The notes beneath the pieces are model-generated. The model did no database searches, was not told the DNA's origin, and saw nothing but the letters and a program-made list of their open reading frames with translations. From Nectonema munidae (taxonomy: Eukaryota; Nematomorpha; Nectonematoida; Nectonematidae), in contig JAUIRK010000677.1 of NCBI GenBank assembly GCA_030549495.1, positions 248,001 to 312,000 of the forward strand: a DNA stretch of 64,000 nt, in the 5' to 3' direction. Below, in pieces: positions 47,061 to 60,560 of this stretch. Numbering within the stretch: the first letter of the stretch is position 1; every line of letters starts with the position of its first letter. The position numbers and the translations under genes are program-made.

Positions 47061-48400
47061 CAATCAAAGATAATTAGTTCACTATTCATGGTCTCGGTAA
47101 ACCGTGCACCCATATATTTTCCTAGATTAATCAGTTGTAGTAAACAGTGCACCTAAAATTTAAAACATGTCAATTAAAATGTCTAAAAAATAAATTTTCT
47201 GAATAATTTTTTTATAATATTTTAATTTAATCTAGTCTATTGTTACTTTTAGACATTTACTTTTTCACCTAATTTAATATTCAATTCCTTACTAGGCACC
47301 AATTATTATTATATTGTTTAAAACCTAAATTTTAATCAATATCTCATTCGATTATTTCGATTTCAGATATTTGTTGAATTCCTTTCTAGACATTCCTATC
47401 AAGTACTTTTCAGTTTTAGTTTAAGTTTCTTCATGAATTAATATTAAAAAATATAGCATGTAAGCTAATGTGCTTAGTTAATTAACCAAGTATACATTTA
47501 TCTAGTTTTAGTGATAAATAAAAAAACTATAATAAATAACTAGACTGTCTATCATAATTAAGACTACACTAACTGTAATACTAACAACTACAATATTCTA
47601 ACATAACTAAACTAAATAAAAATTTAATCATTAATAAAATATAATTAAATCTAATCAAAAAGTTAACCTTTATTCCGTCATGTACCTCTTTAAGAAGTTG
47701 ATGAAAGCTAAAAAGAACATTTTCGCATAAAAAGCCATAAAAACAACTTCGCATGCAATTAATATTTGTACTTTATTTTATTGACATGAATTATTTGATC
47801 TCAAATGACGTCAAATACACGTGGCAAAGTAAATTTTACGTAAATTCAAGCAGAAAAGACAAAATTAACCGCTGGCTACCTATTCAAAATTTAAACTTAG
47901 CTTTTTGTTTCACTTATTTTTACAGGTACAAATAGTCAGGCTATTGTCACTCATTTTAAGTTTTTTTTACAAAAATGAAAAACTGTTCACAGACCCCTAA
48001 GACGAAGCTATGGACAACATAGCAGTCCGTGGACCCCTGATTAAGAATCACTACTGTAAACTAAATATAATTCAAAAAAAAAATAAAATCTAATCATTAA
48101 TTAATAAAATATAAATAAATCTAATAAAAATTTTAATTCATTTTTAATTTGTTCATTTTATCATTTAAATTTCAAAAATTATTCAGAAAAGTTTATTTTA
48201 TAAAAAAAATAATGTCAAATTCCAGAAATTTATCGCATTAAAATGATATGATGGTAAAAAAAAGTTTAAGATTACAAATGATTGGTAACAACAAACTTAC
48301 AGCTCAAATACGTGTTTGTGCGGTTATTTTGAACTATTTCTTGCATTTTTTAACTCCTCTCTCAGCAAATATATTTGTCTTGGGATACTAATTCTTGAAG
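47061..48400. other. AT-rich stretch with one hAT-type end
   Basis: Mostly AT-rich non-coding sequence. At 48015-48056, ggacccctgattaagaatca then ctactg is a right terminus that, reverse-complemented, begins CAGTAGTGATTCTTAATCAG and resembles the ends at 12199 and 18609. No left partner was found. Confidence 0.5.
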
Positions 48401-49410
48401 GTTCTTCTTTATAAAACTTTAAAAATGCTGATAATGCTTTAGGACAATTCTGTTATTTAATTGCATTAAAGAGACAATTATATGAATTTTCATCATAATG
48501 CTGATTACGAAACCAATACTTAGACCACACTTTTGTAATAAAATGTCAAATACTTTCTAATCGACTTCTCCACTTGGGTAAAAGAAAGTAAGCTAACAAG
48601 GCATATCAAGCCCGTTAATTCCAGCTGGCTCTATGCAGAGCAGGAAACTTTCTAAAATGTATTTTTGGCTATTTGGATTTCTCTTTATAAATATCGAAAG
48701 CATGACAAAGCTGATACAAAAACTTAAAGTCGTCTCTCTATATTGGATTTTCCTACAATGAAACTTCTGACTCATAATTGTATTCATTTTTCAATTCTTC
48801 ATAATTATTGCAGATTTCAGTTATGAAACTGTAGTGAAGATCTTGGCTTTTGGTGGTGCCCCCGAAATGGAAATTCATTATATCTCTTAATACGAGGTCA
48901 AGAATATGGTGCTGGCAACCAATGAATTGTGGACACTCCAAAACTTTATTTGCCATGGCCTTTTGAATTTAACTACAACACCATTTCTTTACCCGTATTA
49001 ACTGCTGTTGTATCGGAAATAATCATTTTTATACTTTTCCAAGCGTTGTATTCATTCATTAAAACTCTAATTCAATCAAATATGTCTTTAGAAGAACCAT
49101 ACAACAAAGAATTCGCAAGGTTATAGGATGTTCGTTTTGGAGACAACAACTTGATAGTCTTTCTTCAAAATTATTTTCTCATCAAAATGAAGACAGAAAA
49201 ACTCTTTTTGTAAAATTGATTTGATCTTAACCCTTTTTTGTTTTGCTTCCTTAATGATATGTTTTCAAACACCAACCTGTGTGCATGATGGAAGTTTTAT
49301 ACAATCATCTGAAAGTGACTTACAAACAGAAGCTGTTTCGTTGTCGATAATGACTCTTCACTAACAAGTTTCGCAGCAGATGAAGCTGAATATTTTTTGA
49401 GTTTTTTTTC
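48400..49410 (-). pseudogene. unclassified transposase-like protein, broken
   Basis: The best frame reads MANKVLECPQFIGCQHHILD, LVLRDIMNFHFGGTTKSQDL and HYSFITEICNNYEELKNEYN. Other frames add LYQLCHAFDIYKEK and YALLAYFLLPKW. The (F)IGCQHHILDL motif followed by GG.T.S..+.Y.F resembles a group of uncharacterised transposase-like proteins of invertebrates known to me only as hypothetical proteins. Stops and frame changes are present. I cannot name the superfamily. Confidence 0.55.
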
Positions 49411-49469
49411 TTAAGAAATAATTACCAGAGAAATACTGCAAGTAGAAGTTATTTTTATGTTTATATATT

Positions 49470-50500
49470 TGACATTGATTTACAGGTTTGATCGATTTTT
49501 TGGCTGGTTTTATTGATTTCATAAAAAATGACATCACCATTAAATTCTACATACTTGAAATGTATAAAAAACTTTTTATAAGAATAAAAATTTCAATTTT
49601 GACATGGGCTATCATATTTAAATTATTTTGTCAGGTTTGACTAATTTTTTATAAAAAAAAAAGGAATATAACCAGTAAACACAGCCTACTTGAAAATGCC
49701 ATACACGGTAAACTTCATCATCTCCCTATACTTTCTATTAAAGGTAATTCTCTAATTCAAAAAACCGTGTCTCATCATTCTTTTTGGGATAAATCAATTA
49801 TTTTGACAGTTTTGATTGATTTTCATAAACAATTAATATCACCACTGAATTACACATGCTTAAAAATTGGTATATATGTGTAAAAAACTTTATATTATTA
49901 CTTAGATAAAAAGTTCCTTTTTAAGATGAGCTGTCACATTTAGATCAATTTTTTGACAGGTTTAATTGATTTTCATAAAAAATGAATATCACTACTGAAT
50001 TCAGCATATTTGAAAATGGGTATATATGTGTAAAAAACTTTATATACTTATTTAGATAAAAAGTTTCTTTTTGAGATGAGCTGTCACATTTAGATCATTT
50101 TTTTGACAGGTTTGATTGATTTTCATAAAAAATGAATATCACCACTGAATTCAGCTTACTTGAAAATGGGTATACATGTATAAAAAACATTATATAATTA
50201 TTTAGATAAAAAGCTTCTTTTTGAGATGAGCTATCACATTTAGATCAATTTTTTGGCAGTTTGATTGATTTTTATAAAAAATGAATATCACCACTGAATT
50301 CAGCTTAAAAATGGGTATACATGTTTAAAAAACTTTATATAATTATTTAAATAAAAGTTCCTTTTTGAGATGAGCTGTCAAATATAAATCAATTTTTTGA
50401 CAGGTTTGATTGATTTTGATAAAAAATGGACATCACCACTGAATTCAGCATGGTTGAAATATATATGTAACATTAAAAATATTTATAAAAATTTATTAAT
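49470..50500. repeat. ~148-bp tandem array, seven units (block-B type)
   Basis: The marker gacaggtttgattgatttt or variants recur near 49482, 49629, 49804, 49955, 50104, 50253 and 50399, at about 145-175 bp. Units match block B inside the element at 12909-15108. The sequence from gaaatatatatgtaacatta to a G-run and gcactt also matches the right part of that element, but the last 50 bp and the TTAA end are missing here. Confidence 0.9.
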
Positions 50501-50639
50501 ATCTGAGAAAAATAGGGGGGAGGGGCACTTATAAAATCAATAAAAAATATATTTATGAAAAAAAATTTATTAAAACGACAATCATTTTGAAAAAACATGT
50601 ATGTTCCCAAAGGGAACAATGAGCATAAAAAGTGTATAT

Positions 50640-51500
50640 GTTTATATGTGAACTATTTATGTTATGTATTAAAACAGTGAAATTTTTCATGTAATAAAAC
50701 TTGACAAACACTGCACATTTTTCTTGTATTTTTTGTGCATACTTTGCAACGTCCTTGTTTTGTAGCCGGAACTGGTTGATGATCAGGTAGTAATTTTCTT
50801 GGTATAATTCCACTACCATTATTAGTAGATGAAGGAGATTTACCAAAGGCATCCAATACCATTTTTTCCTCCAATGCATGGACGTAAATTTGCCATATAA
50901 GAATCAAGTAAATCAACTCCTCCCATGTTGGAATTATAATCTTGAATCATTTTGGGCTGTTCTACAAGAATTTTTTTAAACTGTCCCTTGATTAGTCTAT
51001 TAACAAAATTAGCAGGTGTAGCTTTCATAAAATTAGTTGCCATTGTTACCACACTATTTTCTTTATAACGACAAACACACAAATCTTTTGTGTAAAATGT
51101 TTCATAATATCCTCTATTTTCTTTTTTTATAATTTGTTTTATATCACTAAGTGTGCAATTTTTAATTCTGTTCGAAAGCAGTGTTCCGGTAGCTTTAATA
51201 TTCTTTTTTTTTCAAATATTCTAAGTGGTAAGGATGTAAATAAGTTGTCAAAATAAAAATAGTAGTTTTACGGATTTTCAATTTCCATCATTTGTTTTAC
51301 CACTTTTGTTCCTAAAGGGTTTTTGTGTTCTTTGTTTATACTTTTACCCTGATAAGGTTCAAAATGGAGTGGAAAGCCATCAGATGATGCAAGAATCCAA
51401 AATTGAAAACCAAATCTAATAGGTTTTACTTTATGGTACATTTTACAAAATTGAAAATGACAAATGATGCTTATAGCATAAACCGTCATCACTTAACATT
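50640..51500 (-). pseudogene. piggyBac transposase (copy 4), broken
   Basis: On the minus strand fragments read KPIRFGFQFWILASSDGFPL with HFEPYQGKSI, then ENSVVTMATNFMKA, QPKMIQDYNSNMGGVDLLDS (third catalytic Asp region), GGKNGIG and KKWYW, and finally RCKVCTKNTRKMCSVCQVLL with HEKFHCF, the C-terminal finger. The first part of the protein is missing beyond 51500, where a LINE begins. It directly adjoins the ~148-bp array, so it may be the transposase of the family to which that array belongs. Confidence 0.85.
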
Positions 51501-53065
51501 AGTTTCAAATAGCTTTTCTTTTATTTTATCAAAGTACTTCAATACTTGTATTCAGTATTCTGTTTTCCCATCGGCTTTGAAATTAAATAAAGTTATTGCT
51601 GTTCCAAAAAAATGTAAAAATTATAAGTCGTCAAATTTTAGGCCAATTTCTGTAACCCCAGTTTTTTCAAAAATTTTTGAAAAGATTATATATTATCAAG
51701 TTTCATCTTTTCTATCGAAAAGTAGTATATACTTTGACAAGCAGTTTGCTTTTAGACATAACTTCTTTACTGAATTACTACACAGTTTTTTAATTGATAA
51801 AGTTATATCCTATTTAGAAAACAAAAAAAAGCTGGATTAATCTTTTTAGATCTTACTATCATACTATCGTTTGATTCAATTTCTCATAAAATTTTACTAG
51901 ATAATTTTTTCATTTATGGGTTTTCTCATGCAACTATAGCTCTTTTTTCTTCTTATCTGAATAACAGAAGACAATATGTCTCTGTGGATGATACAAGTTC
52001 TGATATCAGATGTTTGACACGGGTGCCATAAGGGTTCATCCTTGGACCTCTGCTTTTTATGTTATACATAAATGATTTGTACAAGTCTTCCAGTTTTTTT
52101 TCATTTTTTAATGTATGCTGATGATGTGACGTTACTTTTTGATTATGATGCCTTGAACTTCGATATTTATCATACCAATCTCCATAGAGTTTACAAATGG
52201 TTTCAGAATAATGCTTTGACCATTAATGCTAACAAAACTAAGGCAATGATTATATCCACAAGTAATAAGTTTGACCCTATCCTATTTAATAAGAGTGGTA
52301 TATGCGTTGTTGACTGTTTCAATCTACTTGGTTTGAACTTTGACTCAAAATTAAGTTTTAAAAATCACTTAAATTATCTGAATTTGAAACTTAGCAGAGT
52401 AATTGGTATAATGCATCATATTAAAAAGTTCTTTTCTTTAAATGCGGCCCGCAAGGCAAATTTCTGCGGCCCTCTGAGAAAATGAGATGTTAAATTATAT
52501 AGATATTAGTTTATAAAAATTTCAACAAATTTGTTATAAAAACTTTAAGTTTCTATCAAAATATAGATAGGATTATGATTTTTAAAATATCATTGAAGCT
52601 TAAATTTGAATTATTTGTAAAAGTGAGAGACAGCTTTTATAAATAAAAATAACTCTTTCAATTAACTACTCATTTTATGTTTAATTTTCATAAAAATTGT
52701 GATAATCAGTAATCAGGATAAAAAAGTTTCTGATAAATATTTTATAAAAAAATTATTGTTTTTTTTTTAAATAGGTGCAGCCCGACCGTGTCCTACATCA
52801 AACCTCGCATAATCTTTTTTAAGGCATAATTAAGCATAATGAAAGGATAGATTATTCTTTTCGAAGAAATTCAATGTTAGTCAAACCTTCTTACCGACTC
52901 CAACTCTCCAATCAATCGGTGATGTATAAAGTGCCTGTATTTTATGAAGTCTATCGTCATACAATTGGAGAAAGCTGTTCATCAGTTAAAAAAATTCAAA
53001 AAACTCTTCAAAGAGAAAGTATTCTCTGCCTATCCAGAGAAAGAAAGACTGTTTTTCCTGTAAAT
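51490..53065 (+). pseudogene. LINE (CR1/Jockey-like) reverse transcriptase, decayed, with an insertion
   Basis: It starts inside the RT with SKYFNTCIQYSVFPSALKLN, NKVIAVPKK and NFRPISVTPVFSKIFEKIIY. A frame near 52020-52070 gives ILGPLLFMLYINDL, and at 52105 LMYADDVTLLFDYD with the YADD active site. WFQNNALTINANKTKAMIIS and FNLLGLNFDSKLSFKNHL follow. After a MITE-like insertion (52443-52797) the tail resumes with RNSMLVKPSYRLQLSNQSVM and YKVPVFYE. There are several breaks. It interrupts piggyBac copy 4. Confidence 0.85.
52443..52797. mobile_element. hAT-like MITE remnant inside the LINE
   Basis: The left edge has gcggcccgcaagg and ctgcggccctctgag, and the right edge gtgcagcccgaccgtgtcct. These GGCCCGC-type motifs resemble the inner ends of the MITE at 19909-20275. 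LINE coding sequence stands on both sides. Exact termini and a target duplication were not found. Confidence 0.5.
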
Positions 53066-53104
53066 TTTTGTGATTCATTTTTATTGATGTTTTTTTTATT
53101 TATA

Positions 53105-53335
53105 TATTTTTTTTATTAACTGTGTTAGACATTCCTAACGCGGTTTATATAAACCTTTGGAAGCTAACCTCATCAAAGAAATTTTCATCTCTAATTTTAC
53201 TAATCTTGACCTATACAAAAATATGTATTTTCTTTTTATTAATTAATGATCCTGTTAATGTTTTGAATAAAGTTCTTCTTCTACTACTTCAGAAGTTGAA
53301 CGCTCGTTTTCAAAATTGAAGAAACTATTGGAAAA
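53105..53335 (+). pseudogene. hAT dimerisation-domain fragment
   Basis: A frame ending at 53335 reads SSSSTTSEVERSFSKLKKLL then EK and a stop, the (S)AERSFS.LK motif of hAT C-terminal domains. The preceding DLYKNM region fits LYPNI. Nothing else of the element is recognisable. Confidence 0.6.
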
Positions 53336-53599
53336 ATAGAAAAGGAAGAAAATATTTTCAAATACATAATATTTTATTACAAGTAAAAACTCTGATTTTA
53401 TATAAAAAATTTGCATGTTTTTCATCTTATATGTATATTTGGAAACAAAATATCAATAGCATAAAGAAACTTTTTTTTAATAAGTCAATTTTTGGAGGTA
53501 AAAAGTCAATTTTTTAAAGACTTTTCTTCGCCCTACTTATTAGTTAATGTTTCAAACATCAATTGACTAAAAAAGTTATCTAAAATTTTCAAGGATTTA

Positions 53600-55133
53600 G
53601 AATCACCATAACTATGACAGATACCAATGGATGAAGAAACTATTCTCAAAAAAATGTCTTGACCGTGAAAAAGAAGATTCTCCATTGTGAAGTAAAAATC
53701 TTTAAACCTTTATCTTATTAGTTAATATTTAATCATCAATTGATTAAAAAAGTGATCTAAAAGTTTTCAGACAGTTAGAGTTAGATATCAATATGTAAAG
53801 ATATAGCTTTTCTTAAAAAAATTTTATAAATGTGATTCAAATTTGAGAAAATTTATTCTTCGGTGTGAATGAGTGAATATTTTAGAGGTGGGAAAGTTTT
53901 AGTAATTAAAAAAATTGTTTATACATGGATTAACCAAGAACTGGAATTTTGAAAAGTGATTGGTTAGCAAATATTCAGACTGTTATTTGTTCATAACCAC
54001 TGAAATACAACACATGCTATTGATAAAAAAAAAGACAGGATCAACAAAAGGATTCTCGATAGAAAAATTATGAAATCGCTTAAATTCTAAGCCAAATGAA
54101 TCTCTGAAAAGGTTTTTTCAAACATCGATGCGCAAAATGAATTTCTGATGAAAGTAGAGCTACTAAGGTAGAATCAGTTTAGAATTAAGAGAGAAATTAA
54201 ATACCATATAATGTATATGAAAATGAAATAGACTAGAAACTGAGCGCCTATTTGTAAGCAAAACAATAAAGATCGGATTGAGATTTATAGTTCAAAGCTC
54301 CCTCTTTAATTAGTAAACTAAGGGAAGGATAAAATAAAGAACAAGAATCAAACCAAGGAGGGCTAAAAGTGCTCGGTTTAGTTAGATTAGTAGCCAGTAA
54401 TATTTTTCACCATAAAATTTTACAATTTTTATAAAAATTTTATTGCTAAATTCATTAGTTATCATCATTAAATATATTATAATATAAATAACCCATCTAT
54501 AGACGTATTATTAAAAATTTTTTATGAGAATTTAAAATTTTAATTTAAAATTTTATTTAGACAAAAATAATGTCTGATGAAAAAGAAAAAGTTTGATTTG
54601 CTTAATGGGAAGAAAATTATTATAAAAAATATCTGACCACAAATTAACTAAAATTAAATAGTAATCGCAATTTAAATCTTGAGTGAGAAAAGTATTTTCG
54701 GAATCAAATTGAGCATGTTCGATTTGCTGTGTATGGATAAGTTTATTTTAAATATAATCAGAAAAAGTGTTTGCCACTAAATCACCTGTGAAAGCTAATT
54801 TACTGATAAGTAAAATATTTTGGGTGAATTAATCATCAAAAGTTGGTTTATTAAATAAATTAAGACAATATTAACCCAAAAAATGTTGAATTTATAATAT
54901 ATTTTTAAGTAAAAATTGGCATTGATTGACAGGTTTGATTGACTTTCATAAAAAAATAAATGACACCAACAGATTCGCAATCAATTATTTGTGGGTTCAT
55001 GCGAGATTTTGTAAAAATATTCAATAATTTAAGAAAAAAGAGGGAGGGGGGGGGGGGGCTAAAATACCCCCCCCCCCCCCGTCACTGAGGAAATGAAAAT
55101 ATCCCGTCACGTATTGGGTTAAAAGTAAAGATT
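53600..55133. mobile_element. TTAA-type element arm, left half of an inverted repeat
   Basis: The right terminus is CCGTCACGTATTGGG followed by TTAA at about 55130, a piggyBac-style end. Just inside are a G-run, a long C-run and one block-B-like unit (ttgacaggtttgattgact). Reverse-complemented, the arm matches 60886-62290 through many landmarks, for example ttcttcggtgtgaatgagtg and ttaacccaaaaaatgttga. No transposase is seen in it. Confidence 0.75.
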
Positions 55134-55139
55134 TATATA

Positions 55140-55300
55140 TATTTATATATATGTTATCATTTAGTTTTACTCCTATTCTCTTGAAAAAGGACACAGTCGT
55201 GTTCGAAAATATTTGAAAATTCTTTTTCAATAAATTTTGATTCTTTTTTTCCGTTTTATATACAATTATATAACTTATAATAGAATGAAGTGTTATCCTT
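55140..55300. other. short AT-rich spacer
   Basis: Contains aaaaaggacacagtcgtgtt followed by ttttcaataaattttgatt, which resembles the 3' end of a non-LTR element but has no coding support. Confidence 0.3.
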
Positions 55301-55329
55301 ATATTTCCATTATGTTGTGTACATATTGA

Positions 55330-56830
55330 TGATTTTATTTCAATACAAAAAAATTGTAAAAATCAAGCAGTATGTAAAATTTGTTCAAAAAATCATGATA
55401 GTGATACGTTTGTAAGTTTCGAGTGAACTTATTTGTTATACTTGTAAATATAAAAATTGTGACAACATTAAACATATGGAGGGTTGGTATGGCTGTCCTT
55501 GTTATAAAAATGAATTAAACTTTGTTAAAAACCAAACAGTCTATTCATGAGTTTTAATTCTTTAGTTGTTTCTGATAAAATTAAAGGCTAACTGGTTTTT
55601 TCACTCTTCTTTATTCAAAAGATGTATTAAACTCCATTTTTTAATGAAAGTCTTTGTGTTGATAATTTTCACTTTTTTACACCTTCACATTTTTATGATC
55701 TTTCTTAACCCTTGAACCTCAATGATTTGAATATCGTCACCCTAAAAATTCAATCACTCAGGGCCAAATTTGAATCTTTAGAATGTTTCTTTTCTCTTTT
55801 TAACTCTGTTAACTTTTCACTCATCCATTATCTTTGTAGGCAGGAAGTTTGGCTGAAAGATGAATCTCCACATTTTTACAATATTTATGGCTACAATTTT
55901 ATTTGTATACCCTCTAGAATTAGTTCTCATGCAGTTCTTGGCTTTTATATCCATAAAGCTATCAAGTACAATATTTGTTCTATTGATTATGATAGCATTT
56001 ATTTCGAAATTTTTACAATTTGTGTTTCACTTGTTGGATCTAAATTTTTATTATCAAAAATATATATCGCAAATCATCTTTGCTTTCAGATGAAATAGAA
56101 ACCTTCCTAAATCTTCATTATCCAAGTCAGACTGGAATATCAATTCATGCATTTTTTCTCGGTGAATTTCGATCTTTTTACCCCTGAGTAGTGTACACAT
56201 ATCCAAACCTTTATCAATAATTTTTAATATCTGGCTTTTAGACCCGAAATTGCAAAAACAACTCGTCCTGCCACTGAAACTCTATTGGATAATTTTATTA
56301 TTTCAAATTCCTTAATCAATGCTGTTGGTTTCAATTTAGTTTATTGCATTTCATGTGATCTCCCCATACTGGCTACACTGACTGTTTCTCCACTTGTTAG
56401 CAAATATTTTACTAAGAAAAAGTTCTACATTAATACCTTTAATGAAAACATTAAATCTTTTGATTGCTTTTCTTGCCGCAATCCTTTCTTTGATAAACCT
56501 GATACTTTTTTCAGTAAAATTAATTCTAAACTTGTTGATTTTGTTAATTCTAGCTAAAAGGAATTCAACAAAATATTTGTGCATACCATGTTGTTTAGTC
56601 AAAAAGATTCTAAAAATATATGGTGTGGAATTAAAAAAAACTCTATCCTTTTCTACCAATCTAATGTTCGTTTAAATATTAACAAAAATATTATCGATCA
56701 TACTAAAGTTTTATGCTCACTTATAAATTTAGCAGCAACGAACCAGATAACAAACTTGATAACGAAAATTTTCTTAAATATCTGAACTCAGTGGACTCTT
56801 CTTTTGAGTTTGAACATTTTTCTCCAAATG
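55330..56830 (+). pseudogene. LINE 5' region with endonuclease, interrupted by the gypsy fossil
   Basis: A Cys-rich stretch (CKNQAVCKICSKNHDSDTFV) near 55350-55420 may be a finger of ORF1 or of the protein start. From 55712 a frame reads MNLNDLNIVTLKIQSLRAKF, then RQEVWLKDESPHFYNIYGYN and later hydrophobic sequence, resembling an AP endonuclease (N..SL..KF..L; (E)xWL; GYN). The linker continues to 56830 with many breaks. The RT part is absent to the right, where the LTR element stands. Confidence 0.7.
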
Positions 56831-56835
56831 ATGTT

Positions 56836-57144
56836 TGTGATAATTATTGCCGCGATTCTCTTTCAATTACTGTACCTGTATTGTGATAATTACTGCTTCA
56901 GTTATCATTCAATTAATTACTATACTTGTAATACTTATTGCCTCAATTATTTTTCAATTTAACTAATCTACTTGTGATGATTATTGCCTCAACTTTTCAA
57001 TTTAAAGAATACCTAGAACAATCAATTAACACTACGACTTTGTATATATATATCTGGTTAATTTTACTTTCGTTATTGTAACTTATATTTAGTCGAATAA
57101 AGCTTCATCTTTTCTCTGAAGTATTCAACTTACGTACCATGCCA
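56836..57144 (+). repeat. 5' LTR of the gypsy fossil
   Basis: 309 bp, TG...CA, with AATAAA (gtcgaataaagcttc) near its right part. It pairs with the 3' LTR at 60561-60869. Confidence 0.93.
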
Positions 57145-60100
57145 ATTTATTCGACTAGTGGTCCGTTTCTTTAACTCCATCAGGACCTCAAAGTTGCTAA
57201 AGCCCGATCGTCTTTATTTTGACCCAACATCACCGACAGCACCAAGAGAGTGGAGACACTGGCACAAAAGTCTGGAGAATTTTATAACCGAGTGTGGTAA
57301 CGATGCCCCAGACAAGCTAAGAACACCAAATCAACTGCGTTTCTTTCACAATATATGAGCACGTAGAAGAATGCACAACCTATGACGAAGCGATCAACAC
57401 TCTTTCTCGAATATTTGACAAGAAGCCCAACGAAATATTTGCACATCACTTACTTGCTACGAGACGACAAGGTCAGGGAGAGACGTTTGAACAGTACATG
57501 CTAGGCCTTTAGCAAAGGAGATAGAATTTAAAAATGTTACCGTGCAAGAATATCGCGAGGATCTCACAAGGGATGCGTTCATCAATGGCATTTCATCATC
57601 TTTGATTAGACAAAGGTTGTTGGAAAACAAAACTCTCGACTTGAGAAACGCCTTTGACATTGCACTCTAACTCGACAGAGCACAACAAAACGCCACAAAG
57701 TACGTATCGGATCAAAACTTTGGAGCGACGGTCTCAATTGGACCTGGTGACAAAAGCGCATCTCCCAAAGATCATATCCAAGAAGCGTCCACTTCTTCAG
57801 AACATCTCGATTCGGTTGTGACGAATCAAAACAAAAAGAAGTGCTTCTTTTGTGGCGGTCAACTACACAACAGAACGACGTGTCCCGCTAAAGATGCGAC
57901 CTGCCACTCATGCAAGAAAATCTGTCACTACTCAAAGGTGTCGTTCAAAGAATAATAACAACAGGTCGTTAGCAGCAGTTAACGTTAATACAGCTGCTGA
58001 GATCATTGCCGCGTTCCCAAGATCACTTTCAACGGCGATTTCAGCCATTTACATCAAAGGCCACCTACTTCACGCCTTATACGATTCAGGAAGTTCCGAA
58101 AGCTACATAAACAGCGATACTGTCAAAAGGCTTAAACTTCCTCTCAGTGAATGTAGAAGAGAAATTTCAATGGCTTTATCCGACATGCATACCCGTGTTG
58201 ACAAAGAATGTTCTGTTGAAGTAGAAGCCAATGGCCGGCATTATCATTCGATTAGGCTGGGTGTGATGGATAAACTTTGTGCTGACGTTATCTTGGGCCA
58301 AGATTTTCAGCGCATGCACAATGAATTCATTGTAGAATATGGAGGATGTGAAGCTGATCTGGTTATTGATGGGAAGATGAGCGTATGCTCTGTCAATCAA
58401 GCAATCACTCAAACCCCATATTTGTTCCCGAACCTCACTGAACATTGCCGCCCCATCGCAGACAAATCAAGAAGATACAGCAGCGAAGATCACAAATTCA
58501 TTAACCAACAAATCAATAAACGGCTGTCAGAAGGAATCATAAAAAAAAGTTCCTCCCCGTGGAGAGCGCAGATCGTCATTGCCAAAACAACTCAAAAAGA
58601 CGACTTTGCATTGACTACTCGCGAACGATAAACAGATTTACCGAGCTGGACAGTTATCCACTCCCGAAAATAGACAACATGCTTAACAAGTTGGCGAATT
58701 ACAAAGTGTTTTCTACCTTCGATCTCAAGAACGCTTACCACCAAATAACTTTGAATCAAAGCGAGTTCAAATACACTGGGTTTGAAGCGAACAATCGGCT
58801 TTATGAATTTATACGAATCCCCTTTGGCGTAACAAACGGTTTAGCTGCCTTTCAAAGAATAATGGACACAATTGTTGAAGAGGATAAACTGCAGGATACT
58901 TATCCCTACCTCGACAATATCACCATCGCTGGAGATGATCAGGCTTCACATGACAATAATGTTGAAAATTTCCTAAACGCGATTCGCAGAAGAAACGGTC
59001 AAGTCGGTCAACCAGTTATGTGTCCTGGGATATCTTATGGGTAACAATCGAATTCAGCCTGATCCCGAACGGTTGCGCCCTCTAAAAGAACTTCCTGTTC
59101 CTACAAGCACGGCATCACTTCGTCGCGCCATGGGTCTCTTCGCTTACTCGATTTTCTGATAAAGTCAAACCTCTGGTCGCTTCACATTGCTTTCCTTTAT
59201 CGAAAATTGCCGTAACCGCCTTTGAGATTTTGAAAAAGGATTTGGAGAAAGCGAGTCTAAAATCAGTGAACGAAGAAAAATCATTTGTGATAGACTTAGT
59301 CAAGAAGGTAGGCCCGTTGCGTTCATTTCTCGTACATTGCAAGGGAGCGAGAAATTATATCCATCAGTTGAGAAGGAGGCATTATCGATCGTGGAAGCTG
59401 TCAGAAAGTGGGCCCATTTATTAGCTCGCCGTCCCTTTGAATTGGTAAGGGATCAGCGGTCCGTCGCGTTTATGTTCGATGACAGGAAACGAACGAAGAT
59501 AAAAAATAGCAAAATTCTTAGCTGGCGACTGGAACTTGCACCATTCAAGTATTCAATCAAATACAGACCTTGAGTGAATAATGTAGCACCTGACGCGTTC
59601 ACTCGAGCGTATTGCTCTTCTCTGCCAAGCAAGACGAAATTGGAAGATATACATGCCAGCCTTTGCCACCCCGGTGTTACAAGACTCTTACATTTCATTC
59701 GCCAACGAAACCTACCTTTCTCAACTGAAGATGTCAAAGAAGTTTGTTCATTCTGTCGCCTGTGCGCCGAGCTCAAGCCCCGATTTCCTAAAACCAACAA
59801 TGGCACACTGATTAAGGCAAGGCACCCCATGGAAAGACTGAGCATTGACTTCAAAGGTCCTGTGCCATCCTCGTCAAATCGACGCTACATGTTTACCGTG
59901 GTAGATGAATTTTCAGGTTTTTCGCTCACAAGAATTCAAGTCTTACCTGAACATGAGATGTATAGCCACCAGTAACTCCACCCCCTATCATCCGATAGGT
60001 AATGGACAAGTGGAAAGGTACAATGGGATAATTTGGAAGTGCATTCAACTTGCTTTACGAAACAAGATGTTGCCGACAGAGAGATGGGAAAGCGTTATTC

Positions 60101-60560
60101 CTCAAGTGGCACACTCACTCCGATCTTTACTTTGCACGAGCACCAATACAACACCTCACGAAAGGTTTTTTTAATTTCCGGGAAGGGCAAGTTTTGGAAT
60201 CTCAATTCCATCATGGCTAACCGACTCATTGGATGAAAAATTTCATCGGGCAAAATAAAAACGACTCTCTGGTTGAAGAAGTCAAGTTGCTAGATGTAAA
60301 CCATTCTTATGCTCGCATCGAGAAAGTAGATGGTCAGCAATCTAGAGTTTCAGTGAATGACTTTGCACCCTGTCCACCGACAGTTGAATCCGATCCGATC
60401 CAAAACTTCCAGAAAGCACACACTCATCAGGAGGATCAAACAGAGAACAGGCACGAACCAACTCATGAAATTCAAGACCAACGAACGGTCAGACGATCTA
60501 CCAGGACAACCAAGCCACCCTCCCGATTACACTACAACTCTTTTCGTTAGATGGGGAGAT

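Noticed and set aside
55140-55260. Hammerhead or LINE 3' end in the aaaaaggacacagtcgtgtt region
   Set aside because: No CTGATGA/GAAA core and no linked RT fragment directly upstream.
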